From Acidobacteriaceae bacterium (GTDB taxonomy: Bacteria; Acidobacteriota; Terriglobia; Bryobacterales; Bryobacteraceae), in assembly GCA_019233755.1 (NCBI GenBank), contig JAFAMD010000043.1, positions 1 to 64,000 on the forward strand: a stretch of DNA of 64,000 nt. The letters are read 5' to 3'. Shown here in pieces: positions 40,354 to 48,893 of this stretch. The position numbers were made by a program, and so were the translations under genes. The notes beneath the pieces are model-generated. The model had not been told where the DNA came from, searched no databases, and worked only from the letters and a program-made list of their open reading frames with translations. Every line of letters starts with the position of its first letter. Positions within the stretch are counted from its first letter, which is position 1.

Positions 40354-40643
40354 CGGCTGGGCGGGCGCGGCTTCATTTCGCGGGACAGTTCACGGACGAT
40401 CTGATAGATGCCGGCGGCCATCCCGAGTAGGATACCTAACGCCTTGAGGATGGGGGCATGCAGCCAGTGATCCGCCAGCGACCCGAGAATATAACCGGCA
40501 AAGACGGAGGCGGGCAAGGTGAGCGCCAGAGACAGGTACTTGCCGAGGAAAATCAGCGACTTATCCGGCCTGGACGATTTTGCCAAACGAACTTTCCCGG
40601 AGAACTCCAAGTTAGCAATTGGGTTCGTTTTTGCAACCGGCAT
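40350..40643 (-). CDS. AtpZ/AtpI-like Fo-associated membrane protein
   Basis: A 97-residue protein with two hydrophobic helices (YLSLALTLPASVFAGYILGSLA and ALGILLGMAAGIYQIVREL) and a polar N-terminus, matching the short AtpZ family often placed first in Fo operons, possibly supporting ion traffic or assembly. The start overlaps the end of ubiX by 32 nt, and its stop overlaps atpI. A later start within the polar region is possible. Confidence 0.8.
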   Translation of the reverse strand: MPVAKTNPIANLEFSGKVRLAKSSRPDKSLIFLGKYLSLALTLPASVFAGYILGSLADHWLHAPILKALGILLGMAAGIYQIVRELSREMKPRPPSR

Positions 40644-41199
40644 CGAAACCTGACCAGCGGTTGAGACCGGCCGCGTCGAGCCCGAACTGGTCGAGCACCC
40701 GGCCGACGATGTGGCTGACCATGTCCTCGACCGACTGCGGCTGGTTATAGAAGGCCGGCACCGGCGGGAAGATCACAGCGCCCATGCGGGTGAGCGCAAG
40801 CATGTTCTCCAGATGGATCTCGCTGAACGGGCTCTCGCGGGCCAGCAGCACGAGTTTGCGCCGTTCCTTCAGAACAACGTCGGCGGCCCGGCAGATCAGC
40901 GTTTCGCCGTAGCCGTGGCGGATGGCAGCGAGCGTCTTCATGCTGCACGGGGCGACGATCATGCCGTCCGTTTTGAAGGAGCCGCTGGAGACGGGGGCCG
41001 CCTGGTTGTCCTGGTGATGCAAAAATGAAGCCAATTTCTCGACCTGCGCGACCGGGTATCGCGTCTCGCTCGAGATCGTCGTACGGGCCCAGCGGCTCAG
41101 GATGAGGTGAGTCTCCACGCCGAGCTCGTGCAGAGTTTCGAGCGTGCGTATACCGAAGATGGCGCCCGAGGCTCCAGTGATTCCCAAAACAATTCGCAT
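40612..41199 (-). CDS. ubiX: Flavin prenyltransferase UbiX
   Basis: The 195-residue enzyme attaches dimethylallyl to FMN, producing the prenylated flavin used by UbiD decarboxylases. Signature: VLGITGASGAIFGIRTLETL at the N-terminus, MIVAPCSMKTLAAIRHGYGETLICRAADV, LVLLARESPFSEIHLENMLAL and IFPPVPAFYNQPQSVEDMV. UbiD is not in the window. Its tail overlaps the AtpZ-like gene, so ubiX is part of the atp transcript, which is an unusual location. The last about 12 residues are extra to the family. Confidence 0.95.
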   Translation of the reverse strand: MRIVLGITGASGAIFGIRTLETLHELGVETHLILSRWARTTISSETRYPVAQVEKLASFLHHQDNQAAPVSSGSFKTDGMIVAPCSMKTLAAIRHGYGETLICRAADVVLKERRKLVLLARESPFSEIHLENMLALTRMGAVIFPPVPAFYNQPQSVEDMVSHIVGRVLDQFGLDAAGLNRWSGFDAGCKNEPNC

Positions 41200-41259
41200 C
41201 GATTCTAATGATGCGATATCTCCTGCGCAACTTTCCCGAGACGCGCAGGCGCATTGTGG

Positions 41260-41631
41260 TCATCGAATGTTTTCGAGATAGCTCACAATCTGCCATCGTT
41301 GCGGTTCAGGCAGATGCGCAAAAGACGGCATGCCGCGATGGAGCGATCCGTTACGCAACACCCAAAACAAAGCCCCTGGGGGCGCGTGGCGAACGTCAGG
41401 CGTGACAAGCGGCGGCGCCTTGCCAATACCATGCGCATCTTTCCCATGGCAGGCAGCGCATTCCCGGGAAAACAGTTTCGATCCGGCCAGCACGGCGGCT
41501 TCGTTGCCCTGATAGGGATTGGCGAGCTGCACAAATTTAGCAGGCGCCCGCTGCACGAGGCTGCCCTTGGGTTCGCCGCAAACAATCAGGGACAGAAATG
41601 AGAGCCAGAACCCAATCAGCACGATCTTCAC
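41260..41631 (-). CDS. Small secreted monohaem cytochrome c
   Basis: A 123-residue protein with a signal peptide (MKIVLIGFWLSFLSLIVCG) and one haem-binding CAACH motif in LFSRECAACHGKDAHGIGKAP, then a distal Met region in LHRGMPSFAHLPEPQRWQIVSYL. It matches class I cytochrome c/c6-like electron carriers of the periplasm. It overlaps the upstream outer-membrane protein gene by 4 nt and precedes ubiX, within a run leading into the Fo genes. Redox partner unknown. Confidence 0.88.
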   Translation of the reverse strand: MKIVLIGFWLSFLSLIVCGEPKGSLVQRAPAKFVQLANPYQGNEAAVLAGSKLFSRECAACHGKDAHGIGKAPPLVTPDVRHAPPGALFWVLRNGSLHRGMPSFAHLPEPQRWQIVSYLENIR

Positions 41632-42542
41632 TGGTTGCCTCCATGAGTATGGAAAATCTTGCTGGCAGCCCGGCCAAACTGAGCGATCTCGTAAGTAACA
41701 CCGAATCGCAACAAGAAAGGAAGGCTGCTCGACGTTACGCCAAAGCCGGGAGAGATTCTAAGAACGGTGCCGTTCGCCAACGTCCACGCGATAGTAGGAG
41801 CGACATACTGAGATGTGTCGCGCACGCCGAAATCGGCGTGCGTCCCCAGCCCCCCGTAAGCCTCCACACCCATCTGAAAATTCTCGCGGCAAAAATTGCA
41901 TCGGTCCGGTCTCGCGGTCAGCGCAAGCGGACGGCTGACACCGACCGCATAACCGAATTCGTACGGCGCATGGCTTAGGTTCTTTTCGGCGATAAAGTTT
42001 TCGGCCAGAGTCCAGCCTTTGAAGTAGCTGCTCAGGATCAGCTTCGTCTCGATCTCGTGCAGAGTTTCACGCCGCGCCTCGTCATTCGGAACACTCAGGT
42101 CGGCTGCGCTATCGTGCCCGACAATCTCCAACAGGGCCTTGTCGGCTGCGTTGATATCCTCGTACTCGACATAGAGGACGGGATTAATCCAGTGCTCCCC
42201 CGGCACGACCCGAAAGCGGTTTTCCCATCGATAGCCGGTGAAAATTGTGCTCTGGCCAGCGGTACTTTGCCCATCGAGGTACACCTCAGTCGTCCACCAG
42301 CCTTTGACGCCGTATTCAAACTCGGCAGCGGCGCCCAGGAAGCGATCTGCAATGCCGGGCATGCCAGTGGCTGCCTTGCTCGATAACTCCAGATTCCCCG
42401 GCTCTTCCATCTGGTGAGTGTAGGTGACGAAGAATGGATCCTCCGCCCGGGAAGAAGCTGCAAACAGCATGAAAAGCGCTGCCAGTGGGGGCAGGGATCT
42501 GTAAGATTTCAGTCTCGTCTTTCCTGGTGTCCGATTGAACAC
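41628..42542 (-). CDS. Predicted outer-membrane beta-barrel protein
   Basis: A 304-residue protein with a signal peptide (LAALFMLFAASSRA) and alternating aromatic/hydrophobic strands (GVKGWWTTEVYLDGQS, TGYRWENRFRV, FGYAVGVSRPLAL, GVEAYGGLGTHADFG, LLRFGVTYEIAQFG), typical of beta-barrels of the MetA-pathway-of-phenol/transporter type. A CNFCRENF segment contributes two cysteines. It is coupled to the cytochrome c gene by an ATGA overlap, suggesting a joint role in redox or solute handling, which cannot be specified. Confidence 0.7.
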   Translation of the reverse strand: MFNRTPGKTRLKSYRSLPPLAALFMLFAASSRAEDPFFVTYTHQMEEPGNLELSSKAATGMPGIADRFLGAAAEFEYGVKGWWTTEVYLDGQSTAGQSTIFTGYRWENRFRVVPGEHWINPVLYVEYEDINAADKALLEIVGHDSAADLSVPNDEARRETLHEIETKLILSSYFKGWTLAENFIAEKNLSHAPYEFGYAVGVSRPLALTARPDRCNFCRENFQMGVEAYGGLGTHADFGVRDTSQYVAPTIAWTLANGTVLRISPGFGVTSSSLPFLLRFGVTYEIAQFGRAASKIFHTHGGNQ

Positions 42543-42930
42543 ACGTCTCCTCTGTGCCTCGAAACCAAACGAATCGCGACTACAATGGAGAGGTCGCGAG
42601 CCGCATGGTTCACGGCGTCTTGAGAGTGCTCTCGGGACTCGGCCAAAAGTGATCCGGGCGCACTCTCTTCTAATCTCGTTTCGGCCCCAACCCTCTGACG
42701 AAAAATCCGGGGCTCAGCAACAACGGTTTCGACCATGACGACGGCTCCGAATTCCTTAGCAGGTTAGGAGCAAATGCGCCCTCAATCCACAGGTTTTTCA
42801 ATAACCGCGTCCTGATCCAACCCGAATAGTACCATAACGGACTGAACCAGTCTGATATCGATTTTGCGGGTTCGGATTGGTGTTCCTCGCTTATGGTGCA
42901 GCTCGTGTGGCAACTTGGGAAGCGGAGCTC
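42543..42930. other. Intergenic stretch of 388 nt with a small inverted repeat
   Basis: Divergent region between the outer-membrane protein gene and the Dph6-like gene, so it should hold two promoters. TCGCGAC (42574-42580) pairs with GTCGCGA (42593-42599) across a 12-nt spacer and could be an operator near the minus-strand start. No other structure or gene was seen; the ORF-track frames here look random. Confidence 0.5.
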
Positions 42931-43608
42931 ATGGAGTTGGAAAAGAAGACGCGCGCCGCTCTTTCGTGGAGCAGCGGAAAGGACAGCGCCTGGGCGCTGA
43001 AGTTGTTGAGAGAGACGCCTGACGTAGAGATAGCTGCGCTGATAACGACATTCAACTGCAATGCCGGCCGGGTGGCGATGCACGCCGTTCGGCGGGAGCT
43101 GGTGCATGCTCAGGCAGATAGGGCCGGGCTGCGGTTATGGCCGGTAGAGCTTCCCTGGCCATGTTCCAACGCGATTTACGAGGACCTGATGCGCGAAGTG
43201 TGCCAGCGTGCGGTCGCGGAAGGCGTGACCGCGATTGCGTTCGGGGATCTGTTTCTCGAGGACATTCGCGCATACCGAGAGAAACAACTGCAGGGCACAG
43301 GGCTGGAGCCGCTGTTTCCGGTTTGGCATCTACCGACCCGGCAGCTCGCGGAAGACATGATCCGGGAGCGCGTAAAAGCCAAAGTGACCTGCATTGATCC
43401 GAAAAAGCTGGACCGGTCATTCGCGGGGCGGGAGTTCGACACCGCATTCATCGAAGGCCTGCCACAAGGCATCGATCCCTGCGGCGAGTACGGTGAATTT
43501 CACACTTTCGTTTATGAGGCGCCGGTGTTCTCCCGTCCGATGGAAGTGGAGACCGGCGACATTGTGGAACGCGACGGGTTTGTTTTTGCGGACGTAAAAG
43601 CGCTTTAG
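42931..43608 (+). CDS. Dph6-like adenine nucleotide alpha hydrolase (diphthine-ammonia ligase family)
   Basis: A 225-residue ATP-pyrophosphatase: the P-loop ALSWSSGKDSAWALKLL, the IAFGDLFLEDIRAYREKQL segment and the C-terminal FDTAFIEGLPQGIDPCGEYGEFHTFVY are characteristic of the Dph6/YbdK-like family (DUF71). In eukaryotes Dph6 amidates diphthine on EF2; bacteria lack that pathway, so the substrate is unknown. Start ATG 42931 with GGAG 4 nt upstream; the ORF-track start lies further up. It stands between the divergent OM gene and the permease pseudogene. Confidence 0.88.
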   Translation: MELEKKTRAALSWSSGKDSAWALKLLRETPDVEIAALITTFNCNAGRVAMHAVRRELVHAQADRAGLRLWPVELPWPCSNAIYEDLMREVCQRAVAEGVTAIAFGDLFLEDIRAYREKQLQGTGLEPLFPVWHLPTRQLAEDMIRERVKAKVTCIDPKKLDRSFAGREFDTAFIEGLPQGIDPCGEYGEFHTFVYEAPVFSRPMEVETGDIVERDGFVFADVKAL

Positions 43609-43617
43609 CGAGGCTGC

Positions 43618-43995
43618 TTATTCCTGGCGCAGCGCCACAAGGGGATCGATGTGCGTCGACGTGCGGGCGGGCAGATAACAGGCGAGCAGCGCGAGCGCGG
43701 CAAGCAACAGAGGCGCCCCCACCAGCAGCATACGGCCGTAGGTGACGGCAGCTTCTGAGTCAAATACCTGGCGTCGCTTTCCCAAAGCGGTGACCGAGAG
43801 AGATGATGCTGCGCCGCCACCCCGGACGAGGCGCTGTGGCGGAATGATAACCAAGCAATTGCGCGAACAAGTTAGAGGCTTGAGCAACACCGCTGGTGCC
43901 ATGTTGGCTGCTGGGTTGCTCCCACCCCGAGCGATGATAGCCATGGAGCAGGCGAACGCTAGGTTTTTTGTGCACGAACGGATACGAGGCGTCAA
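43618..43995 (-). pseudogene. Internally deleted FtsX/MacB-type permease (ADOP-like)
   Basis: A normal member of this family is about 800 residues. Here only about 125 codons remain. The N-terminal part reads AIIARGGSNPAANMAPAVLLKPL, close to the family AxALGIGANTAIFSVVNAVLLRPL, and the last 41 codons are the C-terminal helix and ending (LLVGAPLLLAALALLACYLPARTSTHIDPLVALRQE). Everything between is missing, and the junction contains a 32-nt stretch identical to the hydrolase gene at 46201. The ADOP (acidobacterial duplicated orphan permease) family is abundant in Acidobacteria. The frame is still open, but the protein cannot be a working transporter. Confidence 0.72.
43795..43826. repeat. 32-nt exact duplicate of 46201-46232
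   Basis: CGAGAGAGATGATGCTGCGC and the following 12 nt (CGCCACCCCGGA) match 46201-46232 exactly, in the same orientation. At 46201 it is part of the alpha/beta hydrolase coding sequence (REMMLRRHPG). Here it lies at the deletion junction of the permease pseudogene. Confidence 0.93.
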
Positions 43996-44269
43996 CAGGA
44001 GTAGACAGAGGCAAGATTTCGGCGCTCGATGGCATTCGCGGTATCGCGATTTACGGCGTTGAGCAACCGTTACTTAAGCTAAGAGATTGGCATTTTCACG
44101 GGCGCTTACAGCATTCTCCTGAACCGGTTTTAACTACGTAATAAGTAATAACGAAAAACTTGCGGTTCTGTCGCAACGGTCTGTATCGGACATCTGCCAG
44201 CGTGCCAGAGGCGAGCGCGTAGTTCCTTGCCAACGAGCCCGGCCGTTGAATTGCTCAGGCTAACCGCGC
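43996..44269. other. Short AT-richer region before the unknown membrane protein
   Basis: About 270 nt upstream of the 44270 gene. It is visibly AT-richer than the surroundings (for instance around 44130-44160, ACTACGTAATAAGTAATAAC). It probably holds the promoter of 44270 and the remains of the permease N-terminal coding region. No gene was identified. Confidence 0.4.
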
Positions 44270-45601
44270 ATGACCATCTCGGAGGGGCTTCAAGCCGAAA
44301 CGGTGTGTACAGACGAGAGCAGGACGTCAAAGCCCATTGAGGGTAATCGGGCTGGGCTTAGCTGGCAATGGCGAGTTGTCGCGTTCTGCGCTGCTGTCGC
44401 GATCATCATCTCGCGGCAGCCGGATGCCATGTTTCACGCGCAATTTGTTGCCGAAGATGGTGTGGAATGGTTTGCCAACGCCTACAACCACGGCTGGTTC
44501 GGCCCGCTCTTATGGCCGCACTCCGGATACTTGCAGACCCTTCCCCGTTTGGCGGCAGGGCTAGCGCTGCTAGTTCCTGTCAAATCAGCACCGCTGGTGA
44601 TGAATCTTGTCGGGCTCGTCATTCAGGCTTTGCCCGTACCGCTGCTTCTATCGGGACGGTTCTCCAAATGGGGGTCTCTCCGATTCCGTTCGGCTCTCGC
44701 AATTAGTTATCTAGTGATGCCGAACTGTTCGGAGATCAATGTGACTGTCACCGAAGCCCAGTGGCACTTATCTTTGCTCGCATGCCTGCTGGTGGTCGCT
44801 AACACGCCCAGCAACAACTTGGAGCGTTGGGTCGATGCCGTGATCCTCATTCTCTGTGGGTTGACTGGACCGTTTTCTATTTTTCTTTTGCCGATCAGTT
44901 GCGCCATGTTGTACTGGACGCAAGAGCGGAAACGATGGCTTCCCGTTGTGATTTTGGCGTGTGCGGCAACGATGGAAGGGATTTCGCTTTTTTTCCATGC
45001 TGCGAATTCCCGGAGCCACTTACCTTTGGGAGCGAGTCTCGGCTCCCTGTCAAAGCTGCTCGCGGGACAGGTCTACCTTGCAACTCTCGTCGGACACAAC
45101 ACCCTCGCTCTGCAGCTTGATGCTCGGACGCTCGCCTGTATCTCGGCGATAGCAACAGTCGTCGTTATTTGGGCGTTCGTTCGGTCGCCAATCGAGGTGC
45201 GCCTTTTCGCGGTTTTTTCCGCTATGATCCTATTCGCCTCACTTCGCAGCCCTGGTCTCCCCGAACACCTCACGCCCCTCGAAAAGACTCTGACGGGTTG
45301 GCGCATCATGGCAGGTGCAGTCGGCGTGCGGTACTGGTTCTTTCCGACACTCCTCTGCACATGGATGATCGTGACCCTGTTAACCGGTCCCAAGCGAAAC
45401 AAGGCGACGGAGCTCCTCGGTGGCGCGCTTACGTGCCTCATGTTGTATGGAGTTATCAGGGACTTTCGCCACCCAGCCAACAAAGACCTTTGCTTCGCGC
45501 AATACGCGGAAAAACTCGCGCACTCTCAAACCGGAGACGAGGTCGTTATTCCCGAAAATCCGAACCCGCAAGAATGGACCGTGCGCTTGAAGAAGCGGTG
45601 A
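44270..45601 (+). CDS. Polytopic membrane protein of unknown function
   Basis: A 443-residue protein with about ten hydrophobic segments and a loop after the first one with QFVAEDGVEWFANAYNHGWFG, an arrangement seen in GT-C-like or oligosaccharide-handling membrane proteins where an acidic pair sits in the first periplasmic loop. No family can be named. The end is polar (VVIPENPNPQEWTVRLKKR). By eye the codon use is less GC-rich than the flanks, suggesting acquisition. A clear intrinsic terminator follows at 45697. Confidence 0.7.
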   Translation: MTISEGLQAETVCTDESRTSKPIEGNRAGLSWQWRVVAFCAAVAIIISRQPDAMFHAQFVAEDGVEWFANAYNHGWFGPLLWPHSGYLQTLPRLAAGLALLVPVKSAPLVMNLVGLVIQALPVPLLLSGRFSKWGSLRFRSALAISYLVMPNCSEINVTVTEAQWHLSLLACLLVVANTPSNNLERWVDAVILILCGLTGPFSIFLLPISCAMLYWTQERKRWLPVVILACAATMEGISLFFHAANSRSHLPLGASLGSLSKLLAGQVYLATLVGHNTLALQLDARTLACISAIATVVVIWAFVRSPIEVRLFAVFSAMILFASLRSPGLPEHLTPLEKTLTGWRIMAGAVGVRYWFFPTLLCTWMIVTLLTGPKRNKATELLGGALTCLMLYGVIRDFRHPANKDLCFAQYAEKLAHSQTGDEVVIPENPNPQEWTVRLKKR

Positions 45602-45696
45602 CCACCAGGGAGGCCTGGGGACGGACTGCGGAACGGAGACAGCGCCAGACCGTTGCGCGAGTAAGTGATAAAATTTCAAAAGATACGCAACTTACT

Positions 45697-45732
45697 GCCG
45701 CCCACGCTAAGAACGTGGGCGGCTTTGTTTTT
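45697..45732 (+). terminator. Rho-independent terminator
   Basis: A perfect 10-bp stem GCCGCCCACG/CGTGGGCGGC with loop CTAAGAA, followed by TTTGTTTTT. It ends the transcript of the 44270 membrane protein and lies 27 nt ahead of the hydrolase start. Confidence 0.92.
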
Positions 45733-45758
45733 GGTCACTAAACAGAGGAGCGAATCCA

Positions 45759-46514
45759 ATGACAACTGAACTTTCGGGCGGCAGGATCGAGACGATCAAC
45801 GGCATACAGCTTTATTACGAAATTCATGGAAGTGGTGAACCGCTGCTTATGCTGCACGGTTTCGGGGGTTCCAGCCAGGATTGGGCAGTGTTGCCGGCCG
45901 AATGGAGATCGCCGTTCCAACTCGTTATCCCCGATATGCGGGGTCATGGCCGATCGACGAGTCTTTCCAAGAAATTCCGCCATGAGGACGCGGCGGCAGA
46001 TATGTTCGCTCTGCTTGATCATCTGGGTATCACCACCTTCAAAGCAGTTGGCGTGAGCGGTGGAGGGAATGTTCTCCTGCATCTTGCAACCAAGCAGCCC
46101 GACCGAATCAAAGCGATGGTGCTGGTGAGCGCGACGAGCTACTTCCCTGCCCAGGCACGACCCATCATGCGCCAATATCCTGACAGCATGAATGCGCAAA
46201 CGAGAGAGATGATGCTGCGCCGCCACCCCGGAGGAGAGGCGCAGCTTGACGCGCTATTAGCAAGCACCAGATCCTTTGCCGATAGCTACGATGATATGAA
46301 CTTTACACCGCCTTACCTCTCGACCATTACGGCGCGAACGCTGATCGTACAGGGCGATCGCGACCCGCTCTACCCGGTCGAGATTTCCGTCGAAATGGCA
46401 AAAGCAATTCCGCAATCGAGTCTGTGGATCATCCCCAATGGCGGACACGGCCCGATTAGTGGTGAGAGATGGCCCGAATTCCTGAAGACGGCCTCCACGT
46501 TTCTGATGGGATAG
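45759..46514 (+). CDS. Alpha/beta hydrolase
   Basis: A 251-residue hydrolase. Oxyanion region LMLHGFGGSSQDW, nucleophile Ser in GVSGGGNVLLHLA (GxSxG), acid in IVQGDRDPLYPVE and catalytic His in NGGHGPI, complete and in order. The closest types are bacterial esterases/haloperoxidase-like enzymes; substrate unknown. A stretch of 32 nt of this gene (46201-46232) is duplicated in the permease pseudogene. A GGAG site precedes the ATG. Confidence 0.9.
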   Translation: MTTELSGGRIETINGIQLYYEIHGSGEPLLMLHGFGGSSQDWAVLPAEWRSPFQLVIPDMRGHGRSTSLSKKFRHEDAAADMFALLDHLGITTFKAVGVSGGGNVLLHLATKQPDRIKAMVLVSATSYFPAQARPIMRQYPDSMNAQTREMMLRRHPGGEAQLDALLASTRSFADSYDDMNFTPPYLSTITARTLIVQGDRDPLYPVEISVEMAKAIPQSSLWIIPNGGHGPISGERWPEFLKTASTFLMG

Positions 46515-46536
46515 TTTTGTGCGAACAGCTTGGGCT

Positions 46537-47409
46537 CTACTTGACGTCCATTGTCTTCTTCAGCCAGGCGATCATTTCCGGTTTCCAATGTTGCATTCCA
46601 GGCTCGCGCCAGCGTGACATGCCGTGTCCACCGTCCTCGATTGTGATCAGCTCGCAACTGGACCCGACGCCGCGGATCGCTTCACAAAACGTGGTGGACT
46701 GCTCATACGCGACCTGATCATCCTTCGTTCCGTGTATGCAGAGAAAGGGCGGCATGCCTTTGTGAACGGCGGCGATAGGGGCGACCGCATACAACTTGGC
46801 AAGACCGGCCTCGTCAAGTTCTTCGACGCCGAAAAAATGAATCCCTCCGCCATTCGAAGCGTGGCGGTTGATAGTAACCATGTCAAAACGTTCCGGGTGA
46901 GCGCGACGGAGCTCGGCTAACTTTCCGTAATCCGATGGCCCATAGAAATCGACGACTGCTGCAACTGCGGTGTCCGCCGGAGCGTGAGTCCCGGCGTAGT
47001 TCACGAGTAAGCCACCCGCGGATTCGCCGATAATCGCGATCTTCGAGACATCGACGTGGTAAGTCGCGGCATTCGCTTTCACCCAAGCGATGCTGTCGTT
47101 AATGTCTTCCATTGCTTGAGGGAATTGAGCGTCGGGAGCTAGTCGATAGTCGACACTGAACCAGGCGAAGCCAGCGCTGGACAGCGGCTCAAACAGAGGC
47201 TTAACATTCGTACTTTTGCTTCCGCCGTCAAAGCCTCCTCCATGGACGAGAATCGCCGCCGGGAACGGGCCTGGTCCGTCAGGGATGTGGAGATCGAGAA
47301 GTAAAGCCTTGCTTCCGCGACGGGCGTATTCGACATCTTTTTGATCGAGAGCGAACCCGGACAGCGCCGTGACGGCTGTTATCACGACAAAAAGAATGGA
47401 CTTCCGCAT
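46537..47409 (-). CDS. Secreted alpha/beta hydrolase (BD-FAE/HSL-like esterase)
   Basis: Start chosen at ATG 47409 for the signal peptide MRKSILFVVITAVTALSGFA; 290 residues. The oxyanion HGGG motif (ILVHGGGFDGG), nucleophile Ser in IIGESAGG, acid in HGTKDDQVAYEQ and His in EDGGHGMS make a complete triad. It resembles bifunctional feruloyl and acetyl-xylan esterases that remove acyl groups from plant polysaccharides. A damaged copy of its 5' part lies at 50264-50391. It sits downstream of the kinase and binding protein genes on the same strand. Confidence 0.88.
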   Translation of the reverse strand: MRKSILFVVITAVTALSGFALDQKDVEYARRGSKALLLDLHIPDGPGPFPAAILVHGGGFDGGSKSTNVKPLFEPLSSAGFAWFSVDYRLAPDAQFPQAMEDINDSIAWVKANAATYHVDVSKIAIIGESAGGLLVNYAGTHAPADTAVAAVVDFYGPSDYGKLAELRRAHPERFDMVTINRHASNGGGIHFFGVEELDEAGLAKLYAVAPIAAVHKGMPPFLCIHGTKDDQVAYEQSTTFCEAIRGVGSSCELITIEDGGHGMSRWREPGMQHWKPEMIAWLKKTMDVK

Positions 47410-47454
47410 CGATCGGGATTGTATCAGCGTCGGTGACAGAACTCGAATCACGTC

Positions 47455-48813
47455 TCATCCCACTTTCTTTCCGAATAGCCGAAATCGAGATCGGCGTGGC
47501 AACGTGGAGTAAGCGATTGAACCTGCGAGGCTCAACTCGATCTCCGTACCGGAACCGGCGCGGCTCCAAATGGTCAACTCTGCGCCGACTTGTCGGGCCC
47601 GTTCCTGTATTCCAGAGAGGCCGTAATGTCCTGGGCGACCCTGTTCCAGAATCTCGGCTGGAATGCCTTCGCCATCATCTCGAATACGCAGACGGAACAC
47701 CCGCTCTCCGTAGCTAATTTCAGCTTCAATATGGCGGGCATGGGCGTGTTTGAAGGCATTGCGCAAGACCTCACGAGAAATGCGGTAAAACTCGTCCCTT
47801 ATGATTGGGTGCAAGTCCCTTGGCAAACCTTCCACCACCAGACCGAAGGCCGCGTCATTGTCTCGAGACAGTTCATTCCCCACCGCGTTCACCGCTTCGG
47901 AAAATTCATTCGTAACCGTTGTAGACGACCGCAACTCATAAACAGCACTTCTACCCTCGGCAATCGCCTGGTCAGCACGTTCGAGGGTTTTTTCAAGTTG
48001 TTCCTTGGCCTTTCCCTCCGGCAGTTGATTGCTTACGACTTCAAGATGGAGCATCAACGCCTGAAAGCTCTGCAAGAGCGTGTCGTGCAAGTCCCGGGCG
48101 AGACGGGTGCGCTCTGCCACCCGCTCCTCCAAACGCAGTTCAATAAAGCGCCGGGCGATAGACCATCCGAAGAAGGCGGCGATGAAAAATGTGGAAAGCG
48201 CTGTTGCCGGCACAATCACGAGGATCCTGCGTTGGACGCTGCTCATTTCCGCTACGCCCCGCGCTAGTTCCTCGCTGGCTTGCTGATTAATGCTGTTGAC
48301 CAGAATGGCAGTCTGAGTTTCGATTGGGTTCAGTTCGTTGCCCACCCGAGGCTGGATCCTCCCCCAGTCGCCCGATTTCGCCAGGTCGAGAATAGCCTCG
48401 ATCTCTGACGTCAGCGTGACGTCGATAGTATCCAGGGTTGGTAAGAAAGAGGCATCTACAACGGTTCCGGACGGCAGGTTGGCGATGGCAGCCCTGGTTT
48501 GTTGAGTCTGTTCCTGGAGAGTTCTACGCAATGATTCAGCTTCTGTTACGAGACGGTGTAAATCCATCGACCGCGCAAGGTCATCCAATCGGCGATGGAA
48601 TGAAAGAAGGTTCGCCTGAAGCCGCAAAACCGCAATGAGCTGCTGATTCGCACCTGTGAGACGATCGGTTTCATTGCGAGTTATATGAAATTGCGAGACG
48701 ACGAGCGCATTTCCACCTAAAATCAACACGATTAAGGTGGCAAAAGTCAGCGTTAACCGAGGACCGAAGTTGAAAGAGCTAGTGCCTGCCCTCCCCATCC
48801 CAGCTCCCTTCAA
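47455..48813 (-). CDS. Orphan sensor histidine kinase (NarL-type, HisKA_3)
   Basis: A 452-residue kinase with two membrane helices (about 20-42 and 196-220), a periplasmic helical sensor of about 150 residues, a short linker and a HisKA_3 dimerisation domain with His243 in RLARDLHDTLLQSFQALMLHLE, then an HATPase domain (REVLRNAFKHAHARHIE, LRIRDDGEGIP, GLSGIQERARQVGAELTIWS). No response regulator is adjacent. The only upstream gene on the strand encodes a periplasmic binding protein, which may be its ligand sensor. Confidence 0.9.
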   Translation of the reverse strand: MKGAGMGRAGTSSFNFGPRLTLTFATLIVLILGGNALVVSQFHITRNETDRLTGANQQLIAVLRLQANLLSFHRRLDDLARSMDLHRLVTEAESLRRTLQEQTQQTRAAIANLPSGTVVDASFLPTLDTIDVTLTSEIEAILDLAKSGDWGRIQPRVGNELNPIETQTAILVNSINQQASEELARGVAEMSSVQRRILVIVPATALSTFFIAAFFGWSIARRFIELRLEERVAERTRLARDLHDTLLQSFQALMLHLEVVSNQLPEGKAKEQLEKTLERADQAIAEGRSAVYELRSSTTVTNEFSEAVNAVGNELSRDNDAAFGLVVEGLPRDLHPIIRDEFYRISREVLRNAFKHAHARHIEAEISYGERVFRLRIRDDGEGIPAEILEQGRPGHYGLSGIQERARQVGAELTIWSRAGSGTEIELSLAGSIAYSTLPRRSRFRLFGKKVG

Positions 48814-48893
48814 GAAATTTCCGCGATTATACTCTTACCTGCACGCGCTAACGCCGGTGAATGCACGCGACGGTGTTGGGCCTCGCAAGCAAC

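Noticed and set aside
42670-43107. 145-aa minus-strand ORF before the Dph6-like gene
   Set aside because: It overlaps the conserved P-loop region of the opposite gene and has no family features.
43742-44062. 106-aa plus-strand ORF upstream of 44270
   Set aside because: Antisense to the permease pseudogene; no ribosome-binding site or domain.
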